DNA from: SCRA01 sp035533275
GTDB lineage: Bacteria; Vulcanimicrobiota; Vulcanimicrobiia; Vulcanimicrobiales; SCRA01
Assembly: GCA_035533275.1 (NCBI GenBank)
Contig: DATLUD010000039.1
Location: forward strand, 1-64,000
Reading direction: 5' to 3'
Length of the DNA: 64,000 nt
In this document: positions 33,025-41,833 of the stretch, piece after piece
How positions within the stretch are numbered: position 1 is the first letter of the stretch
How the letters are laid out: each line of letters starts with the position of its first letter
Translations under genes and position numbers: made by a program
Notes under the pieces: generated by a model
Databases searched by the model: none
Seen by the model: the letters and a program-made list of their open reading frames with translations, nothing else
Told to the model about the DNA's origin: nothing

Positions 33025-34115
33025 CACACGCTCCCCGCGCGCCGCAGCATGATCCCGCCCAGCGCCGTGAAGATCACGTTGGGCGCCCACGCCGCGGGGA
33101 CGGCCAACGCCGTGGAGATCGATCCGACCGAGAGAAAGACGGTGGAGACCACGTAGTATGCGAAGACGATGACGATGGCGATGCCGAAGCCCAATCCCGA
33201 GCCGCCTCCGCCGCGCGCGGGGCGCAAGCCGAAAGGTATCGCGATCAGCGCGAAGACGAACGTCGCGAACGGGCGTGCGAGCTTGGACTGATACGTGGCG
33301 TAGTAGCTGCGTATGGCGGGAGCGGTGAGATGGCCGTCCAGGATCACGCGCATGATCTCGCTGCGGCTCATCTCTTCGGGGTTGTTCGAGCGGACGCGCC
33401 GGATGAACTGCGCCGGACGCTCGCCGATGTCGACGCGCATGGAGGGGAACGTGCTCACCGTCGTGCCCTGGGCCTCGAAGTGGTAGACGGAGGCGTTGGC
33501 GAAGTCCCAGGCGTCCGTCTGGAAGCGCGCGTGGTCCGCCACGATGATCTGGACGGGGCGCTGGGCGCGGTCGTATTGGATGACGGTCACGTTGTCCAGC
33601 GTTTGGGTCGACGGCTGGAAGGCCGTGGCCGCCGTCACCTGCCGCCCCCCGCCCGGAAGGCTCTGCGAGGTGACCAGACTCTGCGGCACCGCGCCGACCT
33701 GCTTGATCACCTCCTCGCGGACGTAGACCGCGCGGTCCTGCGAGATCGGCGCGACTTGCTCTTGCAGGAAGAGCGCCACCAGCGATCCCAGCGCCCCCAC
33801 CACGAGCAAGGGCATCGCGACGCGGTAGAGCGAGATGCCGCCGGCCTTCAAGGCGGTGATCTCGCTGTCGCCCGAGAGGCGCTGCATCGCCAGCAGCACG
33901 CCGAGCAAGAGCGCCATCGGGATCACCAGCACGATGATCCCGGGGAGCTGGAGGACGAAGTACTCGACGGCCGCCAGCAGCGGCGCGTGCTCCTCGGTGA
34001 CCAGCTTGGCGATGTTGAGGATCTGCGTGATGACGAAGATCAGGGTGAAGGCGGAGAGGCCGAAGAGCGTCGGGGGTCCGAGCTCCGACACCAGATAGCG
34101 GTCCAGCGTCTTCAC
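33024..34115 (-). CDS. lptF: LPS-export permease LptF/LptG
   Basis: A 363-residue YjgP/YjgQ permease with about six membrane segments split around a large periplasmic beta-jellyroll domain (about 110-270). Seen are the N-terminal DRYLVSELGPPTLFGLSAFTL, the MALLLGVLLAMQRLSGDSEITALKAGGIS region and the C-terminal RPFATFVFALIAIPFGL. LptF/G with LptB forms the ATP-driven pump that lifts LPS to the LptC bridge. Only one such permease is visible here, so either a homodimer forms or the partner lies elsewhere. Confidence 0.9.
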   Translation of the reverse strand: MKTLDRYLVSELGPPTLFGLSAFTLIFVITQILNIAKLVTEEHAPLLAAVEYFVLQLPGIIVLVIPMALLLGVLLAMQRLSGDSEITALKAGGISLYRVAMPLLVVGALGSLVALFLQEQVAPISQDRAVYVREEVIKQVGAVPQSLVTSQSLPGGGRQVTAATAFQPSTQTLDNVTVIQYDRAQRPVQIIVADHARFQTDAWDFANASVYHFEAQGTTVSTFPSMRVDIGERPAQFIRRVRSNNPEEMSRSEIMRVILDGHLTAPAIRSYYATYQSKLARPFATFVFALIAIPFGLRPARGGGGSGLGFGIAIVIVFAYYVVSTVFLSVGSISTALAVPAAWAPNVIFTALGGIMLRRAGSV

Positions 34116-34864
34116 AAGCGGAAGCCTTCGCCCAGGTAGAACTTCCGCGCGACGGGGCTCTCCGCGACCTCTTGCGCCGTCCCCGCCACCTCGATCCGTC
34201 CGTTGTTCAGGATGTACGCACGGTCGACGATCGCCAGCGTCTCGCGCACTTGGTGGTCGGTGATCAGGATGCCGATGCCCCGCGCGCGCAGCTGCCGGAT
34301 CATCTGCTGGATGTCGGCCACCGCGATCGGGTCGATGCCGCTGAAGGGCTCGTCCAGAAGCAGAAACGCGGGCGAGATGGCCAACGCTCGCGCGATCTCC
34401 ACGCGGCGCTTCTCGCCGCCGGAGAGGGCGTCGGCGCGGATGTCGGCCAGATGCGTCAGTCCGAACTCCGAGAGCAGCTCCGGGAGCTGGCGATCCTGCT
34501 CGGCGCGCGGGACGCCGTTCATCTCCCAGATCAGGCGAATGTTGTCGGCGACGCTCAGGCGCCGGAAGATCGAGGTCTCCTGGGCAAGGTAGCCGATGCC
34601 TTGGCGGGCCCGGATGTACATCGGCTCGTGGGAGAGGTCGACCGCCTTGCCGTCTTGGCGCAGCGAGACGTTGCCGGCATTGGGCTTGATGAGCCCCACG
34701 ACCATATAGAAGGTCGTCGTCTTGCCGGCACCGTTTGGACCCAAGAGGCCGACCACCTCGCCCACGTTCACGTCGAGCGAGACGCCGTCCACCACGGTAC
34801 GCTGGCCGTACCGCTTCACGAGGTTCCGAAGCTCGATCGTACTCCCTGTCATTTCAACGCTCAC
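34112..34864 (-). CDS. lptB: LPS-export ATPase LptB
   Basis: An ABC ATPase, about 250 residues. Present are Walker A GPNGAGKTTTFYMVVGL, Q-loop YLAQETSIF, signature LSGGEKRRVEIARALA, Walker B FLLLDEPFSGIDP and H-loop ITDHQVRETL, in the exact spacing of LptB. It energises LPS transport with LptF. The GTG at 34864 overlaps the lptC stop (GTGA); ATG 34852, four codons on, is the other choice. The stop overlaps the lptF start by four bases. Confidence 0.95.
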   Translation of the reverse strand: MSVEMTGSTIELRNLVKRYGQRTVVDGVSLDVNVGEVVGLLGPNGAGKTTTFYMVVGLIKPNAGNVSLRQDGKAVDLSHEPMYIRARQGIGYLAQETSIFRRLSVADNIRLIWEMNGVPRAEQDRQLPELLSEFGLTHLADIRADALSGGEKRRVEIARALAISPAFLLLDEPFSGIDPIAVADIQQMIRQLRARGIGILITDHQVRETLAIVDRAYILNNGRIEVAGTAQEVAESPVARKFYLGEGFRL

Positions 34865-35418
34865 GGAGAGACCGTCACCAGTTCGAGGCGGAGATCGCCT
34901 TCGAGGTGCCCGCCGGTCAGCACGTCGTTTCCCGAGACCATGCGAACATCCCCGTCGCCCACCACATGGTCCGTTTTCGTGGAGTACACCAGCCGCCGGC
35001 ACGTCAGCACGACGCCGTCTTGGCTCACCGCGCGCACCCCGCCGTCCATCGTCACGGTTTGCGCACGGTGGTCGATCACCGCATGCGGGGCGTCGACGGT
35101 GAGGCGCCGCCCCTCTCCGTAGAAGACGACGTGCGTCTGTTGAAAACGCGCGAGGCCGTGGGCGTTGTCGTACGTGGCGCGCTGGGCCTCCAGCCGATAA
35201 CGGCGCTGGCCGTCGGGGCGAAAGCTCTCGATGACGACGGGGACTTTGCCGCTCGCCTTGGCGGTCACCCGCAGCGGCGGGAGCGTCGACGCGGCGGCGG
35301 GCGCCGGCGAGGCGCTCGCGGCTGGAGGGCTGGGCGTGGGCGACGGGAGCGGGGGACGCTGGCAGCCCGCGGCCAGCGCCAGCGCCGCGATGGCCGGCGC
35401 GATCGCCTGCCGCCTCAC
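34861..35418 (-). CDS. lptC: LptC-type LPS-transport lipoprotein
   Basis: A 185-residue lipoprotein-like protein: signal ends with LAAGC (Cys19), followed by a Pro/Ser/Ala linker and a beta-rich domain (about 60-185, with RLEAQRATYDNAHGLARF, HAVIDHRAQTVTMDGGVR and DGVVLTCRRLVYSTKTD) like the LptC/LptA jellyroll. Gram-negative LptC is anchored by a transmembrane helix, so lipid anchoring is a difference. The GTG start overlaps the O-antigen ligase stop by GTGA. It should pass LPS from LptF to LptA; no separate lptA is in the window. Confidence 0.8.
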   Translation of the reverse strand: MRRQAIAPAIAALALAAGCQRPPLPSPTPSPPAASASPAPAAASTLPPLRVTAKASGKVPVVIESFRPDGQRRYRLEAQRATYDNAHGLARFQQTHVVFYGEGRRLTVDAPHAVIDHRAQTVTMDGGVRAVSQDGVVLTCRRLVYSTKTDHVVGDGDVRMVSGNDVLTGGHLEGDLRLELVTVSP

Positions 35419-36602
35419 GGCCTCTCCTCCTCGAGCAAACCGACCGCCATGCCCATGAACGGGATCCAAAGCGCCACGAAGACGACCGTGACCAAGTCGA
35501 TCGTCCCTTGGACCCAGGTGGCCACCATTCCGGTGACGATTGCCGCGACCATGCCCCCGGCGCGTTCGCCGCAGCGGCGGAGACCTCCGCGCACCAGGCC
35601 GGCGAAGCGCCACCAGAGCGCCAAGAACGCGGCCAAGCCCACGATCCCCGTCTCGGTGGCCACGGCGAGAGAGACGTCGTGGGCGTGGACGAGATCGGGG
35701 TAGCCGTCGGGGGGGCGCAGCGAGGGGTAGAGGCTCCAAAACGTCGCCGGACCGCTGCCCAGGAGCGGCGACGCCTCGACCGCCCGGATGCCCGCGCGCC
35801 ACGCCGCCAGGCGCGTGTAGTCCTCGTCGGGGTTGTGGTGGCGCTCGCCCACGATGGCGAAGACCAGCACGCCCACGAGCATCACCGCGGGAACCGCCAG
35901 CCGCACCCGCCCCCGGCCGAAGGCGGCCGCGGCGAACATGGCCGCGACGATCGCGGCGACCCAGGCCGCCCGCGAGAAGCTGGCCCCCAACGCCGCCACG
36001 CCCAGGATGGCTGCGACCCACCCTAGGGCACGCGTCGATCCCAGCCGCCCGAAGCGCGCGGCACCGAAGCCCACCGGAGCGAGCATCAGCGAGTAGCCGG
36101 CCAGCTCCCCGGGATGCAGGAAGGTGCCGATGGCGCGCCCGTGGCCGAGCGCGTAGAGCGCGGGCGGCGTCCGCGTGAGCGCCATCACGATGGCCGCCGC
36201 CGCGCCGAGTATTCCCGAGATCAGGAAGGGCTCCAGGAACCATCGGTCGCCGCTGCCCTCGCGGAATGCGGCGGCCGCGACCAAGTGGACGAGGACCGTC
36301 GAGCCGATGAGGGCCACCATGAAGAGGCTGCCCACGGGGTTGAAGCCGACGATCCCGGAGAGCCCCCACGCCGCCAGCATGACGGCCAAGCTCTTGCCGA
36401 GCGGTGAGCGCAGGCGAATCGCGCCGGGCAACTCGCTGATGCCCAGCAGCGCGAACGCCGCGGCCAGCGCGAGCACGAACGGCCGCGGAACCACGTTGAG
36501 TCCGGCGGGCGTCAAGGGCTCGAGCGTGATCAACGACGGGAAGAGCGGAATCGCCAGCGCGAAGCAGAGCAGACCGAAGCGCTGGTAGGGCGTCGTCTTC
36601 AT
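35415..36602 (-). CDS. O-antigen ligase/polymerase family membrane protein
   Basis: A 395-residue membrane protein with about ten hydrophobic segments and one large periplasmic loop (about 270-320). The loop holds the Wzy_C-type pattern DEDYTRLAAWRAGIRAVEASPLLGSGPATFW and a HAHDVSLAVATETGIVGL stretch with His residues used in glycan transfer. Members join glycan chains to lipid carriers or lipid A (WaaL) or polymerise them (Wzy). The setting among lipid A genes favours ligase. It overlaps its neighbours by four bases at both ends. Confidence 0.85.
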   Translation of the reverse strand: MKTTPYQRFGLLCFALAIPLFPSLITLEPLTPAGLNVVPRPFVLALAAAFALLGISELPGAIRLRSPLGKSLAVMLAAWGLSGIVGFNPVGSLFMVALIGSTVLVHLVAAAAFREGSGDRWFLEPFLISGILGAAAAIVMALTRTPPALYALGHGRAIGTFLHPGELAGYSLMLAPVGFGAARFGRLGSTRALGWVAAILGVAALGASFSRAAWVAAIVAAMFAAAAFGRGRVRLAVPAVMLVGVLVFAIVGERHHNPDEDYTRLAAWRAGIRAVEASPLLGSGPATFWSLYPSLRPPDGYPDLVHAHDVSLAVATETGIVGLAAFLALWWRFAGLVRGGLRRCGERAGGMVAAIVTGMVATWVQGTIDLVTVVFVALWIPFMGMAVGLLEEERP

Positions 36603-37744
36603 TCCGCGCCGCCCAGCCGCGCGGCCACGGCTCCAACGATGGCCGCGGCGCCCCCCGGAGCGCCCATGCGCTCGCGGCCGATGGCACTCATGTGCGCGCG
36701 CCGTGCCTCATCGTCGAGCAAGCGCGAGACCTCTTGGTGCGCGCGCTCTCCGTCCTTCTCGATGACCAGGAGCGCGTCGCCCAACAGCCGCTGCTGGCGC
36801 ATGCGGTACCAGCCCGTGCGATGGGCTCCGCCCGGTTCGAAGGCGACCACGGGGACCCCGGCGCCCGCCGCTTGCTCGTTGGCGGTGCCGGCCTGTCCCA
36901 GCGCGAGCACGGCACCCTTGAGCACCGAGCCGATGCGGCCGCGCCAGCCGTAGATCCGCGCGGTGCCGGAGCAGGCCTCGAACGCGAAGCCCTCGCTCGC
37001 GCCGACGATCCAGCCGTCGTCGCGCAGCATCGCGGCCATCTGGTTCCGATCGAGCTGACCCGCGACGGAGAGGACCGCCGGGAGGTCGCGCTCGCCGCCG
37101 ATGCGGCGCGCGACGCGCGCCAAGAAGCGCGCGTCCACGTAGGCGCACTCGCGCGAGCCCGGCAACAGCGCGATCCACGGCGGGGCGAGGCCCGGCAAGG
37201 GCCCTCCCTCCAGCATGTCCATCATCACGTTGCCGGGCGCGCTCGCGCGCACGCCGCGCGCACGCAGACTCTCCGCCGTCGGCTCGTCGCGGGCGAAGGC
37301 CTCGACGGCCGCGCGCAGCACGCATGCCTCGCCGGGACCGTACGGTGCCACGCGCACGCTCTTGGCCGTGCCGACGAAGTACGCCGGCACGCCCGCCAAG
37401 CGGGCCATCCCGAAGCAATAGGCGTCGCCGACGGCGATCACGGCGGCGTAGCGCCCCCGCGCCTTGCGCAAGAAGCGCCATTGATCTCCCACCAATCCCA
37501 GGAGCCCGGCGCGCAGGTCGCGTGCCAGGTTCACGAGGTTGCCGAAGGCGACGATGCCGCCCGAGGGCATGGCGGCGCGTGGTCCCACGACGGGTGCCGG
37601 CTCTCCGGCGCCGCCGTCCCGCGGCCCTTCTCCCACCAACGGGAAGATCTCCGCGTCGATGCCGCGCGCGCGAAACTCTCGCGCCAGACGCACGCCGATG
37701 GCGTCCTCGCCGTGCCCGTTGGTGACGATCAGCACGCGGCTCAC
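36599..37744 (-). CDS. Lipid-A-disaccharide-synthase-related protein
   Basis: A 381-residue GT-B-like protein resembling LpxB in outline but distinct from the true lpxB nearby. It corresponds to the 'lipid-A-disaccharide synthase-related' family known in cyanobacteria. Visible are an early NGHGEDAIGVRLAREF segment, VGDAYCFGMARLAGVPAYFVGTAKSV, LLPGSRECAY and GQAGTANEQAAGAGVPVVAFEP (the donor-side loop). The GTG start overlaps the metallophosphatase stop (GTGA). The acceptor sugar or lipid is not known. Confidence 0.82.
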   Translation of the reverse strand: MSRVLIVTNGHGEDAIGVRLAREFRARGIDAEIFPLVGEGPRDGGAGEPAPVVGPRAAMPSGGIVAFGNLVNLARDLRAGLLGLVGDQWRFLRKARGRYAAVIAVGDAYCFGMARLAGVPAYFVGTAKSVRVAPYGPGEACVLRAAVEAFARDEPTAESLRARGVRASAPGNVMMDMLEGGPLPGLAPPWIALLPGSRECAYVDARFLARVARRIGGERDLPAVLSVAGQLDRNQMAAMLRDDGWIVGASEGFAFEACSGTARIYGWRGRIGSVLKGAVLALGQAGTANEQAAGAGVPVVAFEPGGAHRTGWYRMRQQRLLGDALLVIEKDGERAHQEVSRLLDDEARRAHMSAIGRERMGAPGGAAAIVGAVAARLGGAE

Positions 37745-38487
37745 GGAACGGCGTGCTCCAACAGCGGGAGGAGCTCCGAGCGCACCACGCGCGGACGCGG
37801 ACGAGCGAGGTCGAGCTCCGTTCGCGAGACGAACCGGGCGTACGGCCCCGCGTGCACGATCGGCACGCCCTCCACCCACTCGGGCTCGTGCAGCGTGTCG
37901 TGGCTATGGCCGCCCAGGACGAGGTCGAGCGCGGGGACGCGCCGGGCCAGCTCGCGGTCGGCGCGCAGGCCCAAGTGCGAGAGCGCCACGACCGCGTGCG
38001 GCCGGCCCGCAAGAGGCGGCGGGGGCGCCGCCGCCGCGAACTCCGCGGCCACGGCGAACGGATCGAGAAAGCGCCACCCGAAGATCCGCTCGTAGAGCGA
38101 GTGCGTGCGATACTGCGGCACCAGCAATCCGAAGAGGTGGACCACTCCGCCCGAGGGCTCCTCGAGCCAGAGGTCGCGGACGAACGGCAGCGCGCGACCG
38201 CGCGTGTCCAGCAAGTTGCTGCACACCAGCGGGTGGCGCATGAGCCGCGCGCGCGCGCGCACGCAGCCGAAGAGATAGTGGAACTCGCGGTTCCCCATGG
38301 CCTGCGCCACATAGCCCGCCGCATCGATCTCGGCGACGATGGGCTCCCGGCGGTGATAGACCGTCTGGCTTCCGCGCAGGGAGTCGCCGCAGTCGAGCAG
38401 CAGGCCCGGCTCGCGCGCGGTCAGCTCGCGCAGCCGCGGCGCGAAGCCGCCGTGATCGTGGACGTCGCTCGTGTGCCAGAGGATCAC
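37741..38487 (-). CDS. 5'-nucleotidase-like metallophosphatase with altered motif
   Basis: A 248-residue calcineurin-like phosphatase resembling the catalytic domain of UshA-type 5'-nucleotidases but without their C-terminal domain. Motifs are DVHDHGGFA (D-x-H), LLDCGDSL (GD), GNREF where families have GNHE (the catalytic His is replaced by Arg), and GGHSHD. There is no signal peptide, so it is probably cytosolic. The GTG at 38487 overlaps the lpxB stop (GTGA). The lipid A setting suggests a lipid or nucleotide-sugar phosphate substrate. The changed motif raises the question whether it is still active. Confidence 0.8.
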   Translation of the reverse strand: MILWHTSDVHDHGGFAPRLRELTAREPGLLLDCGDSLRGSQTVYHRREPIVAEIDAAGYVAQAMGNREFHYLFGCVRARARLMRHPLVCSNLLDTRGRALPFVRDLWLEEPSGGVVHLFGLLVPQYRTHSLYERIFGWRFLDPFAVAAEFAAAAPPPPLAGRPHAVVALSHLGLRADRELARRVPALDLVLGGHSHDTLHEPEWVEGVPIVHAGPYARFVSRTELDLARPRPRVVRSELLPLLEHAVP

Positions 38488-39587
38488 GCCATCATCTCCG
38501 CCACGAACGAGGCGATGCGGTCGAGCGTCTCCGGCGTGCCGAGCCGGGCCCGCATCCGGCGGTAGCCCTCGCGCATCCGCTGCGCCGCCTCGCTCTCCAA
38601 GAGCGGCGCCGCGGCGGCGGCGAGCCGCTCGGGCGTCGCCTCCTCCTGCAAGAGCTCCGGGAGGATCTCCTCGTGGGCCACCAGGTTCGGGGGCGTCACG
38701 AACCTGCCGTGATAGACGCGGCGCGCGATGCGCGCCTGCGCCTCCGAGAGCACGTAGAGCGCCACGGATGGCACGCCCAGCAAGGCCGCCTCGAGTACCG
38801 CGGTCCCGCTGGCCACGATCGCAACGTCGGCTTGGCAGAGCGCGGCACGCGCCCCCACGAGCACCTCGATGTCGTGCTGCGCGGCTTCCGCGGAGAGCCG
38901 CCGGGCCGCGGCATCGTCGTGGGCGGCGAAGATCGCGCGCAGTCGGGGCCGGCTCTCGCGCAGCAGCGCCGTCGCCGCGATCAGGCGCGGAACGTGGAAG
39001 CCGAGCTCCTGGGACCGGCTGCCCGGCAAGAGCGCGACGGTCCCACCGTCCGGGGGCGGCACCGGACGGGCGGGGAGCTCCTCGATGACGGAGGCCAGAG
39101 GGTGACCGAAGTAGGCCGCGTCGAGACCGAGCGACCGGTAGAAGTCGCGCTGATGCTGGAACGGGATGATGGGCGTCGTCGTGCGCGCCACCTCGCGTGC
39201 CGTCTGGGGCCGGTCGAGCCACGCCGAGGGCGGAAAGTAATAGGCGATGGCTCCGCGGTACCCGAGACGGCGCAGGCTCTGAGCCAGGCGCAGGTTGAAG
39301 GCGCCGAAGTCGACCAGCAGCACCAGGTCGACGGGATCGCGCACGATGGCCAGCGTCTCGAGCCACATGATGGCCAGCAGCTTGGGTATCTTCGCGAGCG
39401 CGGAGATCGGGCCCAGGCTGGCCCAGCCGCGGTTGTCGCGGCGCAGGCGCACCCCGGCGGCACGCAGACGCTCTCCCCCGATGCCCGCGACGGCGAGATC
39501 CGGGACGATGCGCGCGAGACGCTCGAGCAAGAGCGCCGCCTGCACCTCACCCGAGGCCTCGCCGCACGAGACGTAGACGCGCTTCAC
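38484..39587 (-). CDS. lpxB: Lipid-A-disaccharide synthase LpxB
   Basis: LpxB joins UDP-2,3-diacylglucosamine and lipid X into the lipid A disaccharide. The 367-residue protein shows CGEASGEVQAALLLERL (first-strand family signature), VLLVDFGAFNLRLAQ, YFPPSAWLDRP, ALLPGSRSQELGFHV and SGTAVLEAALLGVP. The GTG at 39587 is the best start: YVSCGEASGE follows in usual spacing. The residues upstream to 39662 are unlike the family. It follows lpxA by 82 bases and precedes the metallophosphatase by an overlap. Confidence 0.93.
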   Translation of the reverse strand: MKRVYVSCGEASGEVQAALLLERLARIVPDLAVAGIGGERLRAAGVRLRRDNRGWASLGPISALAKIPKLLAIMWLETLAIVRDPVDLVLLVDFGAFNLRLAQSLRRLGYRGAIAYYFPPSAWLDRPQTAREVARTTTPIIPFQHQRDFYRSLGLDAAYFGHPLASVIEELPARPVPPPDGGTVALLPGSRSQELGFHVPRLIAATALLRESRPRLRAIFAAHDDAAARRLSAEAAQHDIEVLVGARAALCQADVAIVASGTAVLEAALLGVPSVALYVLSEAQARIARRVYHGRFVTPPNLVAHEEILPELLQEEATPERLAAAAAPLLESEAAQRMREGYRRMRARLGTPETLDRIASFVAEMMA

Positions 39588-39669
39588 GCCCCTCCCACGC
39601 ACGAAGCGCGGCCAGGAGCGTGCAGGAGCGCACGCGACGAGCGTCCCCGAGCTGAGGGACATCCCCCGT

Positions 39670-40449
39670 TCACTTCAGAATCCCACGTTTCGACTCGCTG
39701 GTCAGGAACTCCACGAGCTCGTGCCCCTCGGGCGTCTCCACCTTGTCGACCAGCACGGCGAGCGCCTGCGAGAGATTGCGGTTGGAGCGGTAGAGGATCT
39801 TGTAGGCCTCTTTGAGCTCCGCCTGCGCCTCGAGGCTGACGCCCGCGCGCTGGAGTCCGATCTTGTTCAGGCCGTAGATCCCCGCCGGGCTGCCGTCGCA
39901 GAGGAAGAACGGCGGGACGTCGCGCGCCAGCTTGGTCGCCCCGCCCACCATCGCCAAGCGCCCGATGCGCACGAATTGGTGGACGCCGGCTTGACCGCCG
40001 ATGGTCACGTTGTCCTGCACCGTGCAATGGCCCGCGAGCTGCGCCAGGTTCGACATCACGACGCCGTTTCCGATCCGGCTGTTGTGCGAGACGTGCGTGT
40101 ACGCCAGCAGCCAGCAGTCGTCACCGACCGCGGTGCTCTCGCCGTCGCCGGTCGCCCGGTTGACGGTGACGTATTCGCGAATGACGCAGCGGTCGCCGAT
40201 CTTGACGTAGGACATCTCGCCGGCGGTCGCCTTCTTGTCCTGCGAGGGGCCGCCGATCGCCGCGAACGGATGGACGATGCAGTCCTCGCCGATCGTGGTG
40301 CGCCCATTGACCACGCAGTGCGCCAACAGTTTGGTGTTGCGGTTGATCGTGACGTTCTCGCCGACCAAACAGAAGGGGCCGATTTCGACCCCCGTGGCGA
40401 GGACGGCGTTCGGATGCACGATGGCAGTGGGGTGTATCTGTGTCGACAC
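39670..40449 (-). CDS. lpxA: UDP-GlcNAc acyltransferase LpxA
   Basis: LpxA puts the first acyl chain on UDP-GlcNAc. The 259-residue length and left-handed beta-helix hexad pattern match. Seen are IHPTAIVHPNAVLATGVEIG, the VNRATGDGESTAVGDDCWLL region with the catalytic His (YTHVSHNSRIG), MSNLAQLAGHCTVQDNVTIG and the C-terminal helical region. It is in the fabZ-lpxA-lpxB order, the usual arrangement. Confidence 0.96.
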   Translation of the reverse strand: MSTQIHPTAIVHPNAVLATGVEIGPFCLVGENVTINRNTKLLAHCVVNGRTTIGEDCIVHPFAAIGGPSQDKKATAGEMSYVKIGDRCVIREYVTVNRATGDGESTAVGDDCWLLAYTHVSHNSRIGNGVVMSNLAQLAGHCTVQDNVTIGGQAGVHQFVRIGRLAMVGGATKLARDVPPFFLCDGSPAGIYGLNKIGLQRAGVSLEAQAELKEAYKILYRSNRNLSQALAVLVDKVETPEGHELVEFLTSESKRGILK

Positions 40450-40467
40450 GGTCTTTCTGCGCCTAGC

Positions 40468-40983
40468 CTAGAGATGCAGCACCGAGGCGTCCATCCGTGC
40501 GAGACGCTGCTCGTTGACGATCGAGAACATCATTTCGGCCGAGACCACCAACTGGTTATCGACCTTGGCGACCGCACGTACCTTGCCGATGTGCTTGCGC
40601 GTCCAGAGCACCTCGGCCTCCATCCAGAGTTGATCCCCCGGCACGACCGGACGACGAAACTTGACCTTGTCGATGCCGGCCAGATAGGCCACCTTGCGCG
40701 CGAACTCGCCCGGCATGAGCATGGTGGTGCCGCCCAGCTGCGCCATCGCCTCGATCATCAGCACGCCCGGCATCACGGGGTTGCCCGGGAAATGTCCCTG
40801 GAAGTACGGCTCGTTCAGCGTCACGTTCTTGTAGCCGACGGCGCGCTTATAGGGCTCCAGCTCCACGATGCGGTCGACCAGCAAGAATGGGTAACGATGC
40901 GGCAGCACGTCCATGATCTGCCGCGCGTCGAGCGACACGGTAGGTGACTCTTTAACGGCAGGTGACTCCTTATGTGATGGCAA
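40468..40983 (-). CDS. fabZ: 3-hydroxyacyl-ACP dehydratase FabZ
   Basis: FabZ dehydrates 3-hydroxyacyl-ACP in fatty-acid synthesis. Seen are IMDVLPHRYPFLLVDRI and GHFPGNPVMPGVLMIEAMAQL with the catalytic His and Glu. The 171-residue length includes about 20 extra N-terminal residues; an internal GTG at 40935 could be the real start and would give the usual length. Its reading frame begins inside the end of lpxC, so the two are co-translated. Confidence 0.95.
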   Translation of the reverse strand: MPSHKESPAVKESPTVSLDARQIMDVLPHRYPFLLVDRIVELEPYKRAVGYKNVTLNEPYFQGHFPGNPVMPGVLMIEAMAQLGGTTMLMPGEFARKVAYLAGIDKVKFRRPVVPGDQLWMEAEVLWTRKHIGKVRAVAKVDNQLVVSAEMMFSIVNEQRLARMDASVLHL

Positions 40984-41833
40984 TGGCCGAGTCTTTCGAA
41001 GTCACCGCGCGGCGCAGGTCCATCACCGCTTGCGCGTGGAGGCGGTGGCCGCTCTTGAACGAGACGAGCTCGCACTGCGGATAGGCACCCAGCAGCGCAA
41101 AGTCGCCGATCAAGTCGAGCACCTTGTGGCGCACCGCTTCGTCGGCGAAGCGCGGCTCGTTGATCGGCCCTTGCGGGCCGTAGACGACGGCGTTGTCGAG
41201 CGTGCCCCCCAGCGCGAGGCCGCGCTCGCGCAGCGCCTCGACCTCGTGGAGCCAGCCGAAGGTCCGCGCCGGCGCGATCTCATGGCGGAACGCCTCCGGC
41301 GTGATCTCCGCGGCGAAGTATTGGGAGCCCACCGGCTCCTCGAAGTCGACGACGAAGCGAACGCGGAACGTCGAGGCGGGCAGCACGACGAGGAGCCGGT
41401 CGCCGTCGCGATAGTACAACGGCGCGACCGCCACGAAGCAGCGGCGCGGGGCGCGCTGGCTCGCGGTGCCGGCCCCCGCGATGGCGTCCGCGAAGAGCTT
41501 TGCCGACCCGTCGAGCACGGGAATCTCGTCGCCCTCCACCGTCACCGCGACGTTGTCGACGCCCATCCCGAGAATCGCCGAGCAGAGGTGCTCGACCGTG
41601 GAGATCGTCGACCCGTCGAAACCGATCGTGGTGGCGCGAACCGTCTCGACCACCAGGTCCGCCGTAAGCGGATGATACGCGCCGTCGGCGACGCGAATGG
41701 TGAGGCCGTTGTCCGGCGGCGCGGGCGCGAGGACCACGCGCGTGGGCGCACCGCTGTGGAGGCCGACGCCTTCGAACCTCAATTCGCGCTGCAGGGTGCT
41801 CTGATATCGGTGCGGCAAAGGGGCCTTCCTCAC
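40970..41833 (-). CDS. lpxC: UDP-3-O-acyl-GlcNAc deacetylase LpxC
   Basis: The zinc-dependent committed step of lipid A synthesis, 287 residues. Zinc ligands are His82 (STVEHLCSAI), His236 and Asp240 (RHKVLDLIGDFALLG); GVGLHSG (about 22-28) and SGHRLHAQAV complete the family. The GTG at 41833 overlaps the lpxD stop by GTGA and gives the normal N-terminus; longer readings add Arg-rich sequence with no family match. It lacks a fused FabZ domain; fabZ is a separate gene directly after. Confidence 0.96.
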   Translation of the reverse strand: MRKAPLPHRYQSTLQRELRFEGVGLHSGAPTRVVLAPAPPDNGLTIRVADGAYHPLTADLVVETVRATTIGFDGSTISTVEHLCSAILGMGVDNVAVTVEGDEIPVLDGSAKLFADAIAGAGTASQRAPRRCFVAVAPLYYRDGDRLLVVLPASTFRVRFVVDFEEPVGSQYFAAEITPEAFRHEIAPARTFGWLHEVEALRERGLALGGTLDNAVVYGPQGPINEPRFADEAVRHKVLDLIGDFALLGAYPQCELVSFKSGHRLHAQAVMDLRRAVTSKDSAIAIT

